Below, in pieces: positions 36,808-46,114 of a DNA stretch of 64,000 nt. Numbering within the stretch: position 1 is the first letter of the stretch; every line of letters starts with the position of its first letter. A model generated the notes under the pieces. The model saw only the letters and a program-made list of their open reading frames with translations, ran no database searches and was not told the origin of the DNA. This DNA comes from an uncultured Pelagibacteraceae bacterium (GTDB lineage Bacteria; Pseudomonadota; Alphaproteobacteria; Pelagibacterales; Pelagibacteraceae). The DNA is taken from NCBI GenBank assembly GCA_902574705.1, contig CACGOM010000002.1, forward strand, positions 1-64,000. Reading direction: 5' to 3'. Made by a program: the position numbers and the translations under genes.

Positions 36808-37884
36808 TCATGACTCAATTTTCACACCTGCGCCTTTTAAAAATTCGGCTTTCTCATCTAATTGCCATCTTGGGTTTACATTAAAGTTTAATTCGTTAAA
36901 TGTTTTATTTTTAAACTTTTCAAGCCCTACTAAAGCAATCATTGCCGCATTATCACCACATAAACTTAAATCAGGAAACAAGCATTCAAATTTATTATCA
37001 GCAGATAATTTTGTTAATCTGCTTTTAATACCTTTATTAGCTGCAACACCACCGGCTACTACAAATGTTTTGTTAAAATAATTATTTTCATTTAAATACA
37101 TTTGAAATGCCACTTTGGTTTTTTCAACGAGAATTTCCTCTATCGTTTTTTGAAATGATGCAGCCAAATCAAATCTATCTTTTTGATTTTTTATTTTTGG
37201 TTGCATTCGAAGAATAGCTGTTTTTAAACCTGCAAAAGATAAATTACATCCACCCCTATTTAAAATTGGTTTAGGTAATTTAAATCTCTCTTTGTTGCCT
37301 CTTTCTGCATACTTTTCTATTTTTGGACCTCCAGGAAATTCAATACCAATTATTTTAGCTGTTTTATCGAAAGCCTCACCTAAAGCATCATCGATAGTAG
37401 TCCCTAATCTCTTATAATTACCTAAGCCTTCAACTAACAAATATTGAGTATGACCTCCCGAAATTAATAACAAAAGATATGGAAAATTTAATTCTGAATT
37501 AAATTTTGGACTAATTGCATGACCTTCCAAATGATTCACGGCTATGAAAGGTTTATTTAATGATGCAGCAATAGTTTTGCCAAAATTTAGTCCAACCGTA
37601 AGACAAACAATCAGCCCCGGACCAGCTGTAGCAGCTATGGCATCAATTTGATTTATGTTTATTTTACTTTCTGATATTGCTTTTTCAGTAATTAAATCAA
37701 TTTTTTCTACGTGTGCCCTTGCGGCTAATTCAGGTACCACACCTCCAAATTCTTTATGAACATCGAACTGACTTGATATTATATTCGATAAAATCTTTAC
37801 TTTTCCATTTTCTTCTTGGATTATAGACGCGGCAGTCTCATCACAACTGGATTCAATGCCTAAAACTGTAATTTTTTTATTCAT
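36808..37884 (-). CDS. tsaD: tRNA N6-threonylcarbamoyladenosine transferase
   Basis: Transfers threonylcarbamoyl to A37 of ANN-decoding tRNAs. 358 aa, with GIESSCDETAASI at the N-terminus and the metal-binding HLEGH at residues 118-122. Further ASKHA-fold motifs are LISGGHTQYLLV, GEAFDKTAKIIG and VVAGGVAANKGIKSRL. It diverges from hemC over 51 bp. Confidence 0.98.
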   Translation of the reverse strand: MNKKITVLGIESSCDETAASIIQEENGKVKILSNIISSQFDVHKEFGGVVPELAARAHVEKIDLITEKAISESKININQIDAIAATAGPGLIVCLTVGLNFGKTIAASLNKPFIAVNHLEGHAISPKFNSELNFPYLLLLISGGHTQYLLVEGLGNYKRLGTTIDDALGEAFDKTAKIIGIEFPGGPKIEKYAERGNKERFKLPKPILNRGGCNLSFAGLKTAILRMQPKIKNQKDRFDLAASFQKTIEEILVEKTKVAFQMYLNENNYFNKTFVVAGGVAANKGIKSRLTKLSADNKFECLFPDLSLCGDNAAMIALVGLEKFKNKTFNELNFNVNPRWQLDEKAEFLKGAGVKIES

Positions 37885-37935
37885 AATTTTTTAGATAGTA
37901 CAATTTGAATATAAGATTTAAATATAAAACTATTA

Positions 37936-38847
37936 ATGAAAAAAAATAAATTATTAATTGGGACTAGAGCCAGCAAATTAGCCATGATTTATGCTGAACG
38001 AGTAAAAAATCAAATTAGCAGAGTTTTTTCAGGAGAAATTGAGCTTGTTAAAATAACAACAGCTGGCGATCAAAATCAAAAAGATAGATTACATGAAATT
38101 GGTGGAAAGGGTCTGTTTTCAAAAAAAATAGAGCAAGATCTAATTGATAAAAAAATAGACCTAGCAGTTCATGCTCTTAAAGATATGCCATCTGAAGAGA
38201 CCAAAGGTTTAATTACAAATTGTTTTCTCAAGAGAAACCCTCCAGAAGAAATACTTGTAAGTTTAGGCAATAAAAAATTAAAAGAGTTAAGTACAAATTC
38301 AATAATAGGCACTTCATCATTTAGGAGAGAATTTCAGCTTAAGAGAATTAGAGATGATTTGATTTATAAAACTATTAGAGGAAATGTGGATACTAGAATT
38401 TCCAAGTTAAATAATAAAGAGTATGATGGTATAATCCTTTCCAAGGCAGGACTAAAATCTCTTAACTTAGATAACTTAATCTCACAAGAATTTTCAACAG
38501 ATGAAATTATACCAAGTGCAGGTCAAGGTATCGTATCAATCCAGTGTAGAGAAAATGATGAAAATATCATAAATTTGTTAAGTAAAATTAATGATAAACA
38601 ATCTAGTATTTCTGCTTTATCGGAACGTGAAGTTTTAAATATTTTGGAAGGCGATTGTTTCACAGCTGTTGGTGTTTTTTCAAAAGTAAAAGAAGGTAAT
38701 TTTGAAATTTCTGGTGAACTCTTCTCTGTAGATGGTAAAAAAAGATATTTTAAAAAAATTAAAGATAAAGTTTCAAATTATTTAAATGCGAGTATAGAAT
38801 TAGGAAATTATCTGAAAGCAGAGGCAATGAATAATTACAAAAAATAA
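37936..38847 (+). CDS. hemC: Hydroxymethylbilane synthase
   Basis: Polymerises four porphobilinogens. 303 aa, with IGTRASKLAMIYAERV, TTAGDQNQKDRL, DLAVHALKDMPSE and the dipyrromethane cofactor Cys at residue 241 in EGDCFTAVGVFS. The stop overlaps the hemD start by 1 bp. Confidence 0.97.
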   Translation: MKKNKLLIGTRASKLAMIYAERVKNQISRVFSGEIELVKITTAGDQNQKDRLHEIGGKGLFSKKIEQDLIDKKIDLAVHALKDMPSEETKGLITNCFLKRNPPEEILVSLGNKKLKELSTNSIIGTSSFRREFQLKRIRDDLIYKTIRGNVDTRISKLNNKEYDGIILSKAGLKSLNLDNLISQEFSTDEIIPSAGQGIVSIQCRENDENIINLLSKINDKQSSISALSEREVLNILEGDCFTAVGVFSKVKEGNFEISGELFSVDGKKRYFKKIKDKVSNYLNASIELGNYLKAEAMNNYKK

Positions 38848-39545
38848 TGCATATACTATTAACAAGACCGTTAGAAGATTGCTCAAATTTAATTTCTCGA
38901 TTTAAAGAATTGGGTCATACGGTCTCACATTTGCCAGTAATTAAAATAAACAAAGTAGATTATCATGAAATAATTTTCAAAGATTATAGTGCTATTGTTT
39001 TTACAAGTTCTAATTCTATAAAAAATTTAAATCTAGATAGTGTTAATAAAACTGTTAAATGTTTTTGTGTAGGATCTAGCACCGAAAAAGTTGCAAGAAG
39101 TTTAGGTTTTCAAAATGTGATTTCATCAAATGGAAATGTCAGAGCACTTAAAGAGCTGATATTACAGAGCCATGATCAAAAAGATGGTAAACTTTTATAT
39201 GTAAGTGGCCAAACTATTTCCTTCGATTTAAACAATGAACTTTCAAACGAAGGGTATGAAATAACCAGAGTGATAAATTATTCAGTTGATTATAATGATG
39301 ATATAAATGGTGACATTATCAAACAACTTGAAAAAAGTATTCCAGATATAGTTTTCATATATTCTGAAAATAGCGCTAAAAGCTTCTTAAATTTAATCAA
39401 AAAATATCATTTAATTGACAGCTGGATGAATTCCAATTTAATGTGTATAGGAGATAAAACATCTTCTGTTTTAAATGAGGTAAAATGGAAAAAAATTTTC
39501 TTATTTACTCCAGGGGAAGAAGAGTTTTTATTGTATAAAGTTTAA
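38847..39545 (+). CDS. hemD: Uroporphyrinogen-III synthase
   Basis: Cyclises hydroxymethylbilane to uroporphyrinogen III. 232 aa, poorly conserved as usual: MHILLTRPLEDCSNLISRFKELGH, AIVFTSSNSIKNL, CVGSSTEKVARSLGF and IYSENSAKSFLNLI. The frame is intact and directly follows hemC. Positions 39018-39155 are the source-like match of the inverted copy at 36199-36336. Confidence 0.94.
   Translation: MHILLTRPLEDCSNLISRFKELGHTVSHLPVIKINKVDYHEIIFKDYSAIVFTSSNSIKNLNLDSVNKTVKCFCVGSSTEKVARSLGFQNVISSNGNVRALKELILQSHDQKDGKLLYVSGQTISFDLNNELSNEGYEITRVINYSVDYNDDINGDIIKQLEKSIPDIVFIYSENSAKSFLNLIKKYHLIDSWMNSNLMCIGDKTSSVLNEVKWKKIFLFTPGEEEFLLYKV
39018..39155 (+). repeat. hemD segment duplicated in inverted orientation at 36199-36336
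   Basis: 138 bp inside intact hemD, roughly codons 58-103, identical to the inverted copy except for one base. Because hemD is uninterrupted here and the other copy breaks a gene, this is presumably the donor. Confidence 0.95.
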
Positions 39546-39546
39546 C

Positions 39547-40632
39547 ATGGATGTTTTTGTAAATTTTAAAGATTTATTTTTATCTGTTTGGCAAAAGGGT
39601 ATTTTAGGCATAAATTTTTTTGAAATACTAATTGGTATTGGAATTTTTTTAGTATTTCTAATTTTTAGAGGATTAATTAGCAAGTTAATAATAAAGAAGT
39701 TAGAAATTATTTCTAAGAGAACTACGAATAAATTGGATGATACTTTCGTAAATTCTTTGATTGGGCCAGTAAGATTTTTGCCTATTGTTCTAGGTTTTTT
39801 TTTCTCTAGTTACTATTTAACTTTTGAGGCAGATACCAGAGAGTTTGTTAACAATATAAACAGAACCTTAATAACAATTTTAATATTTTGGACAATTCAT
39901 CAAATTATAGAGCCTATATCATATGTTTTAAGTGGACTTGGAAAAATTCTAACAAGAGAATTAATAAGTTGGATAGTAAAATCAATTAAAATATTAATTT
40001 TTATTTTGGGAGCCGCTGCAGTCTTAGAACTTTGGGGTATTAAGATCGGGCCTATTATAGCAGGTCTAGGATTATTTGGCGTAGCTGTTGCACTTGGTGC
40101 ACAAGACTTATTTAAAAATTTAATTTCAGGAATTTTAGTTTTAGTTGAAAAAAGATTTAAAATGGGAGACTGGATTTTAGTTGAGGGTATAATCGAGGGA
40201 ATTGTCGAAAAAATTGGTTTTAGATCTACAGTGGTAAGAAAATTTGATAAATCAATTGCAATTATACCGAATTTTCAATTTGCTGAAAATGCAGTTATTA
40301 ATATAAGTCAAACAACAAATTGGATTATAAGTTGGACAATTAACCTGCAATACGACTCAACGATAGATCAGCTTAAAACAGTAAGAAATGAAATAGAAAA
40401 TTATATTAAAACAAATGAAGATTTTAAACCAGAACTTGGATATGCGGTAAGAGTTGATAGTTTTGCAGAAAGTTCAATCGATATGTATGTACGTTGTTTC
40501 ACTAAAACGGATGAATGGGATGAATGGTTAGCTGTAAAAGAAAGATTGGCTATTCAAATTAAACAGATTGTCGAAAATAATAAAGCTTCATTTGCATTCC
40601 CTAGTCAATCAATTTATGTAGAGAAGAAATGA
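39547..40632 (+). CDS. MscS-family mechanosensitive channel
   Basis: 361 aa. About four transmembrane segments are followed by the pore-lining helix (GPIIAGLGLFGVAVALGAQDLFKNLISG) and the beta domain (KRFKMGDWILVEGIIEGIVEKIGFRSTVVR). A pressure-release channel of the inner membrane. It starts 1 bp after hemD. Confidence 0.94.
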   Translation: MDVFVNFKDLFLSVWQKGILGINFFEILIGIGIFLVFLIFRGLISKLIIKKLEIISKRTTNKLDDTFVNSLIGPVRFLPIVLGFFFSSYYLTFEADTREFVNNINRTLITILIFWTIHQIIEPISYVLSGLGKILTRELISWIVKSIKILIFILGAAAVLELWGIKIGPIIAGLGLFGVAVALGAQDLFKNLISGILVLVEKRFKMGDWILVEGIIEGIVEKIGFRSTVVRKFDKSIAIIPNFQFAENAVINISQTTNWIISWTINLQYDSTIDQLKTVRNEIENYIKTNEDFKPELGYAVRVDSFAESSIDMYVRCFTKTDEWDEWLAVKERLAIQIKQIVENNKASFAFPSQSIYVEKK

Positions 40633-40916
40633 TAATTATTTACATAGTTTTAATGACGATTTTAAAATACTATTCTTATGTAGTCATAGCAAACGTCGTT
40701 TTAAGTTGGCTTATTGCATTTAACATTTTAAATACAAGTAACAGGTTTGTTTATTCTATTCTTGATTTTACTTATAGAATGACTGAACCATTCTTGAATA
40801 GAATTAGAAGATATCTGCCTAATTTAGGAGCATTTGATATATCTCCAGTAATATTACTTATGTTGATATGGATCGTTCAAATGTGTATGGAGTATTACAT
40901 AAAACCAATTTTATAA
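40629..40916 (+). CDS. YggT-family membrane protein
   Basis: 95 aa with two hydrophobic helices and the family text VIANVVLSWLIAFNI ... MTEPFLNRIRRYLPNLGAFDISPVILLML. YggT proteins are linked to envelope or osmotic homeostasis, but the biochemical role is unknown. Overlaps the MscS gene by 4 bp and sits 2 bp before folD. Confidence 0.92.
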   Translation: MIIIYIVLMTILKYYSYVVIANVVLSWLIAFNILNTSNRFVYSILDFTYRMTEPFLNRIRRYLPNLGAFDISPVILLMLIWIVQMCMEYYIKPIL

Positions 40917-40918
40917 AA

Positions 40919-41764
40919 ATGATACTAATAGATGGAAAAAAAGCGGCTGCAGAATTAAGAGAAGAGCTAAGAAAAGAAGTTGCTCAATTAAAAACAAAAT
41001 ACAACAAAGTTCCTGGTTTAACCGTTATTTTAATTGGGGAACTTGCACCAAGTAAAATTTATGTAAAAAATAAAGAAAAATCTGCCATCGAAGTTGGTCT
41101 TAAGTCAGATATAATACGGTACCCAGATACGATTGAAGAAAAAACTGTGTTAGAAAAAATTGATGAGCTTAATAAAGATGATACTGTTTCAGGTATACTC
41201 GTCCAATTACCTCTTCCAAAACATATAAATAAACAAAAAGTAATTGAATCTATTTCTCCAAGAAAGGATGTAGATGGTTTTCATCCAATGAATGTAGGAA
41301 ATCTTTCATCTGGATATGAAAGTTCAGTTCCTTGTACGCCACTTGGATGTTATTTGTTAATTAAAAAAATTGAGCCAAACTTAAGTGGAAAAAAGGCAGT
41401 AGTGGTTGGTAGGTCAAATTTGAATGGTAAACCAATGACTCAACTTTTACTTAAAGAAAATTGCACTGTAACTATTACTCACTCGAAAACTGCAGATCTA
41501 AAAGGTGAGTGTTTAAAAGGTGATATTATAGTTGCTGCAGTTGGAATTCCTGAACTTGTAAAAGGTGATTGGGTTAAGAAAGATGCAATTGTGATAGATG
41601 TTGGAATAAACAAAACTGAAAAAGGAATAGTTGGTGATGTAGCATTTGATGAAGTTTCAAAAATAGCTAAAGCTTTAACACCCGTTCCTGGCGGAGTTGG
41701 ACCGATGACAATTGCGTGTTTATTGAAAAATACTATTGAGTGTTTCAAAAGATTAAATAAATAA
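40919..41764 (+). CDS. folD: Methylenetetrahydrofolate dehydrogenase / cyclohydrolase
   Basis: Interconverts 5,10-methylene- and 10-formyl-THF. 281 aa from ATG 40919; the longer frame start at 40868 lies inside yggT and is rejected. Motifs include KIYVKNKEKSAIEVGL (catalytic Lys), VQLPLPKHINK, PRKDVDGFHPMNVG, VVVGRSNLNGKPM and PVPGGVGPMTIACLL. Its stop touches the stop of the convergent next gene with no spacer. Confidence 0.97.
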   Translation: MILIDGKKAAAELREELRKEVAQLKTKYNKVPGLTVILIGELAPSKIYVKNKEKSAIEVGLKSDIIRYPDTIEEKTVLEKIDELNKDDTVSGILVQLPLPKHINKQKVIESISPRKDVDGFHPMNVGNLSSGYESSVPCTPLGCYLLIKKIEPNLSGKKAVVVGRSNLNGKPMTQLLLKENCTVTITHSKTADLKGECLKGDIIVAAVGIPELVKGDWVKKDAIVIDVGINKTEKGIVGDVAFDEVSKIAKALTPVPGGVGPMTIACLLKNTIECFKRLNK

Positions 41765-43465
41765 TTAGTTTTTATTTAGAATAGATTCAAATATATTTTC
41801 CATATCCGATATTATATTTTCATTTTCGTAAAGATATTTATTTGCTTGATTTTTGTAATGAGATTTTAATTCTAAAGCTTTGTTCGCATTATAGTTTGCG
41901 TATTCAACACTTTTTTCAACATATTCCTCAATATCATTGGCAATAGGAGCATTTTCAATTTTCATCTGTTTGTAGGCACCTGTAACGATTCGACTTTTCA
42001 AGTATTTAGTTGGTAAAGTGATGGTTGGAGTTCCGTAATACATCGATTCGTGAAAACTATTCCCAGATCCGAACCAATAAGTATCTAGCAAAACTGATGC
42101 AGAACCACATTTGTTTATATATTCCTCAGTTTCAAGACGCTCTATAAATTTTATACGGTCAAAGTTATTGTTAATATTCTTTTTTAATCTATCTATAAAC
42201 TGTTTCGTAATATGTTTATTTCTGCTTTTTATAAATGTTACCTCTGCTTTTTTATCTTTATTTAAAATTTTGTTAATGACCGTATCAAATATTGGATGCA
42301 TTTTGATTAGAGATTGACCACAAAAATAAATATTGGTTTGCGATAATTGTTCTTTAGTAAGTTGATAATGAATTTTTGGTTTGTAAAAATACATAGGTAA
42401 ATAATTTGTCATTAATACTTTCTCAGAGTAGTTTCTTTCATATCCCTCAGATTCTAAAAGTTTCGAAGATAGAAAGAAATCAATATTGCTATTCCCTGTA
42501 GTTTCAGGATGACCCCATGAAGCAATATGATATTTTGCTAATTTTATAAGTGTTAAATAATAAAGATTAGCAGACATATGAACATCAGGATAGAAAAGTA
42601 AATCTAGATTTTTGCTTCTTATGGTATCAACTTTATCATTAAACTTAATTGGTAAGATAATATTTTCGTAATCATATAAAATTACGTTTTCATTTATTTC
42701 TCTGAATTTTGATCCCGGCCTAGTTTTATCTGAGTGAAAAACATACACTTCAAATTTTTGTTTATTAAGCTTGTAAATAATCCCTCTAAACAATTTCATA
42801 ATTGTATGATCAGTAAAATACTCCGAAATAAAACCAATTTTAATTTTCTCATTTTTTTTTGATGAAAATTCATAATCTTTTAATTGTCTAATTTCAGGAT
42901 ATATTTTTTCATAAACTTTTATAAGATTTTTATAAATTTCTAAATTATCATTTCCATCATATGACAACTCAAAATTTGGTGGAGAAACTAAATTTTTAGA
43001 AATATCTAATTGGGGTAAACTATAGTTGGATGATAAATTTGATATTTTTTTGCTAAATTCTGTTCTTATACTTTTGATATCTTCTAAAGAATTAAAAAAA
43101 CTTGGATAGAATAAGTAGCCTCTAATACTAAATTCTTCATTGAATTTTCTTTTACTATTCGCCTCTTTTGATAATTCTTCAAGTTTGGTAAAATTATTTT
43201 GTAGTGAATAAATTTTAAATAAAAGTTTGTATGCTAAATTATCTTTCTCTTTTTTGAGTCCAATTAAAAAAATAAGCTTCTCCTCTGCTAGATTTAAATC
43301 TCCAAGTTCAATATATGTTTTAGATAAATTTTCTAGGGTTGGTTGACTTGTTGGTGCTATTTTTAAGCAATCCTCAAAATTGATTTTAGAACTTTCAAAG
43401 TCCCCTTTTTGATAAAATTTAACTCCATCATCAAATAATGATTTAGCTTTTTCAAATTCTGTCAT
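41765..43465 (-). CDS. TPR protein with SPINDLY/O-GlcNAc-transferase-like domain
   Basis: 566 aa. N-terminal TPR repeats (ALFDDGVKFYQKGDFESSKINFEDCLKIAP and following) lead to a GT41-type region: KIGFISEYFTDHTIMKLFRGI, YHIASWGHPETTGNSNIDFFLSS and FYKPKIHYQLTKEQL. The WGHPETTG text matches the substrate-side loop of bacterial OGT-like enzymes. Likely transfers a sugar to proteins or envelope glycans; donor and acceptor unknown. Confidence 0.85.
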   Translation of the reverse strand: MTEFEKAKSLFDDGVKFYQKGDFESSKINFEDCLKIAPTSQPTLENLSKTYIELGDLNLAEEKLIFLIGLKKEKDNLAYKLLFKIYSLQNNFTKLEELSKEANSKRKFNEEFSIRGYLFYPSFFNSLEDIKSIRTEFSKKISNLSSNYSLPQLDISKNLVSPPNFELSYDGNDNLEIYKNLIKVYEKIYPEIRQLKDYEFSSKKNEKIKIGFISEYFTDHTIMKLFRGIIYKLNKQKFEVYVFHSDKTRPGSKFREINENVILYDYENIILPIKFNDKVDTIRSKNLDLLFYPDVHMSANLYYLTLIKLAKYHIASWGHPETTGNSNIDFFLSSKLLESEGYERNYSEKVLMTNYLPMYFYKPKIHYQLTKEQLSQTNIYFCGQSLIKMHPIFDTVINKILNKDKKAEVTFIKSRNKHITKQFIDRLKKNINNNFDRIKFIERLETEEYINKCGSASVLLDTYWFGSGNSFHESMYYGTPTITLPTKYLKSRIVTGAYKQMKIENAPIANDIEEYVEKSVEYANYNANKALELKSHYKNQANKYLYENENIISDMENIFESILNKN

Positions 43466-43470
43466 TAAAC

Positions 43471-44181
43471 TTAAGATAGTTTAGATCTACCACCATCAAC
43501 AGCAATAATTTGCCCTGTAATCCATGAACTTTCTTCAGTTATTAAAAATTTTGCAAGTGATGCAGAGTCTTTTCCTTCTCCAAGTCTTTTCAGAGGATGA
43601 GCCTTTGCAATACCTTCTGCTAAAGCTTTGTTTTTCAACATAGGTTCAGCTATCTTAGAATTTGTTAAACTTGGAGCAATACAATTAACTCTAATATTTG
43701 GTGCAAATTCAGCTGCTAAAGAAACTGTTAATCCCTCAACAGCTGCTTTTGTTGACGCAATAATTGAATGATTAGTAAATCCTCTTTGGGCAGCTACTGT
43801 TGAAAATAAAACAATTGAACCCTTATTCTTTTTCAAACTTTCTTGAAATCCTTTAATTAAATTCACAGCAGAATATAGATTTAATTTCATACATTTGTTG
43901 AAGTCATTTTCATCGACCATTCTTAATGGTTTGAGATCAATTGATCCAACACAGTAAGCAATACCTTTAATGTCTTGAATATCTGACTTAATTTTATCAA
44001 CAAAACTATCTTGTAAAACATCAGCAACAGTATAACTACAATTTAATTTTTGAGCTAAGGTTTTTGTATTATCTTCGTTCCTGCCTACTAAATGAATTTC
44101 TTTACCAGAAGCATTCAATTGTTCTGCTAAATTTGACCCTATTGAACCTGTGGCACCAACTACTAAATATTTGTCTGACAT
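43471..44181 (-). CDS. Short-chain dehydrogenase/reductase
   Basis: 236-aa Rossmann enzyme. The NAD(P) motif VVGATGSIGSNLAEQL is present; the catalytic Ser-Tyr-Lys region reads VLFSTVAAQRGFTNHSIIASTKAAVEGL, where the expected Tyr of YxxxK is replaced (SIIASTK keeps the Lys). The C-terminal SSWITGQIIAVDGGRSKLS is typical SDR. The missing Tyr makes the reaction uncertain. Diverges from the photolyase gene over 28 bp. Confidence 0.88.
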   Translation of the reverse strand: MSDKYLVVGATGSIGSNLAEQLNASGKEIHLVGRNEDNTKTLAQKLNCSYTVADVLQDSFVDKIKSDIQDIKGIAYCVGSIDLKPLRMVDENDFNKCMKLNLYSAVNLIKGFQESLKKNKGSIVLFSTVAAQRGFTNHSIIASTKAAVEGLTVSLAAEFAPNIRVNCIAPSLTNSKIAEPMLKNKALAEGIAKAHPLKRLGEGKDSASLAKFLITEESSWITGQIIAVDGGRSKLS

Positions 44182-44209
44182 ATATTTTTTAAAAAGTTAT
44201 ATATAGGTA

Positions 44210-45700
44210 ATGAAATTATTTTTTCTACTTGGAAATCAACTTTTTTCTGAAAGATACTTAGAAAAATTCAGAAAAGACCATACCTTTTTTATGGCAGAAG
44301 ATTACCAACTATGTACCTATGAAAAACACCATAAACAGAAAATACTCTTATTTCTTTCTGCTATGAGGTCGCATGCAGATAAACTAAAGAAAAATAAGTT
44401 CAAAATTAAATATCTGTCAATTGAGGATAAGTCGTTCAAATCAGATTATATAGAAAAATTAAAAAAAATCATAAAGACACAAAAAATTACAGAAGTATCA
44501 AGTTTTGAGATAGAAGATAAATTTTTTGAAAAAAAAATTTCACAATTTTTTAAAAAAGAAAAAATTAAATGGAATGTCATTCAAACTCCAATGTTTTTAA
44601 ACTCAAGAGAAAATTTTAAAAAATATTTATCAAATTCAAAAAAACCTTTTATGGCTGTTTTTTACAAAGAAACTAGAAGAGAGCTAGATATTTTAATGAA
44701 AAAAGATGGGAATCCTGAGGGTGGAAAATGGAGTTTTGATGACGAAAATAGAAACAAACTTCCTAAAAATATAACAATTCCAAAGTTTCCTAAAATAAAC
44801 GAAACGACACATACTAAAAAACTCAAACCGATAATAGAGAAAGTTTTTAAAGATCATCCCGGAAATACAAAAGAATTCTGGTTTGCTACTGAATATGAAG
44901 ATGTTGTTAAATTACTTAATTTTTTTATTAAAGAAAAATCAAATTTATTTGGTGATTATGAAGATGCAGTTGATCAGAAAGATAACATATTATTTCACAG
45001 TGCATTAAGTCCTTACATAAACCTAGGTTTAATTACACCTCAGTTTATAGTTCAAAAAGTTTTAGATTTTCACAGAAAACATAAAATTAAATTAAATTCT
45101 TTAGAAGGATACATTCGTCAAGTTATCGGATGGAGAGAGTTTATGAGAGGAATTTATCAAAGTTTTTCCGATGAAATGGAAAATGGAAATTTTTTCAAAC
45201 ATAATCGAAAAATGAAAAAATCATGGTACGAAGGATCAACCGACCTTCCACCTTTAGATCATTCAATAAAAAATGCCTTAAATTATGGGTGGTCACATCA
45301 TATTGAAAGATTAATGATTTTATCAAACATAATGAATCTCTGTGAGATTAAACCAACCATTGTTTACAAATGGTTTATGGAAATGTTCGTCGACTCCTCC
45401 GATTGGGTTATGGTACCAAATGTTTATGGCATGGGTTTATTTAGTGATGGTGGAATATTTGCAACCAAACCCTATATTTGTGGATCAAGTTACTTCATGA
45501 AAATGATGGATTTTAAAAAAGGGGATTGGTGCAATACTATGGATGGATTATATTGGAGGTTTATTAATCGAAATAGAAATTTTTTTTTAAAAAATCCAAG
45601 ACTTTCAATGATGGTAAGAATTTTTGATAAAATGAAACCTGATAGAAAAAAACTAATCTTATCTGAAGCTGAAAAATTTATTAAACAAAATACATTTTAG
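44210..45700 (+). CDS. Cryptochrome/photolyase of the iron-sulfur bacterial class (PhrB-like)
   Basis: 496 aa. Unlike class I photolyases it begins MKLFFLLGNQLFSERYLEKF, the deoxyribodipyrimidine photolyase-related domain. The C-terminal FAD domain shows GYIRQVIGWREFMRGIYQ, GWSHHIERLMILSNIMNLCE and WVMVPNVYGMGLFSDGG. Cys residues in NLCEIKP, PYICGSS and DWCNTM fit the [4Fe-4S] ligand region; I did not confirm a fourth. Family members repair (6-4) photoproducts or sense light. Followed with a 1-bp overlap by the DUF2256 gene. Confidence 0.93.
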   Translation: MKLFFLLGNQLFSERYLEKFRKDHTFFMAEDYQLCTYEKHHKQKILLFLSAMRSHADKLKKNKFKIKYLSIEDKSFKSDYIEKLKKIIKTQKITEVSSFEIEDKFFEKKISQFFKKEKIKWNVIQTPMFLNSRENFKKYLSNSKKPFMAVFYKETRRELDILMKKDGNPEGGKWSFDDENRNKLPKNITIPKFPKINETTHTKKLKPIIEKVFKDHPGNTKEFWFATEYEDVVKLLNFFIKEKSNLFGDYEDAVDQKDNILFHSALSPYINLGLITPQFIVQKVLDFHRKHKIKLNSLEGYIRQVIGWREFMRGIYQSFSDEMENGNFFKHNRKMKKSWYEGSTDLPPLDHSIKNALNYGWSHHIERLMILSNIMNLCEIKPTIVYKWFMEMFVDSSDWVMVPNVYGMGLFSDGGIFATKPYICGSSYFMKMMDFKKGDWCNTMDGLYWRFINRNRNFFLKNPRLSMMVRIFDKMKPDRKKLILSEAEKFIKQNTF

Positions 45701-45831
45701 TGAAAAAACAAAATCTACCTTCAAAAATTTGTCCAGTTTGTAACAGACCTTTTGTATGGAGAAAAAAGTGGAAACTTAATTGGGATAAAGTTAAATATTG
45801 TTCAAATAAATGTTCGAGGAAAACTAAATAA
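45700..45831 (+). CDS. DUF2256 small zinc-finger-like protein
   Basis: 43 aa starting GTG at 45700, sharing a base with the photolyase stop. It has the DUF2256 pattern: LPSKICPVCNRPFVWRKKW then a DKVKYCSNKCSR stretch with two CxxC-type pairs. DUF2256 proteins commonly neighbour this photolyase class; function is unknown. Too short for ordinary length cut-offs but well supported by pattern and coupling. Confidence 0.9.
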   Translation: MKKQNLPSKICPVCNRPFVWRKKWKLNWDKVKYCSNKCSRKTK

Positions 45832-45840
45832 TAAACTTCC

Positions 45841-46074
45841 TTAACAACAAGAGCAGCTTTTCTTTTTGTTTGTTCTTTTTTCTTCTATTTTGTTATCTTT
45901 TTGAATTTCTGTTTTATGGGCAATTTCTGCCTTAGCCGCTTCTTTATGTTTTAACATTTTATTCTCAATGTATTCATAAAGTGAATTGAATCCCAACTTT
46001 GAGGCCTTCTTTTCTTCATAATTTTTTCTGCCTTTTAAGTTTTCGATTATTTTAAGTACTTGTGGGTTATTCAT
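45841..46074 (-). CDS. Uncharacterised small charged protein
   Basis: 77 aa, highly charged and helical, ending in KKKSCSCC, a cysteine cluster that could bind metal or be lipid-modified. No family recognised. It lies between the DUF2256 gene (convergent, 9 bp) and the FAD-domain protein. Confidence 0.7.
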   Translation of the reverse strand: MNNPQVLKIIENLKGRKNYEEKKASKLGFNSLYEYIENKMLKHKEAAKAEIAHKTEIQKDNKIEEKRTNKKKSCSCC

Positions 46075-46114
46075 ACTTACTTTATCTCACAATTTTAAAA
46101 ATATTCAAATAATA

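Noticed and set aside
40868..40918. Longer start for folD
   Set aside because: It lies within the yggT coding region; ATG 40919 directly precedes the conserved FolD N-terminus.
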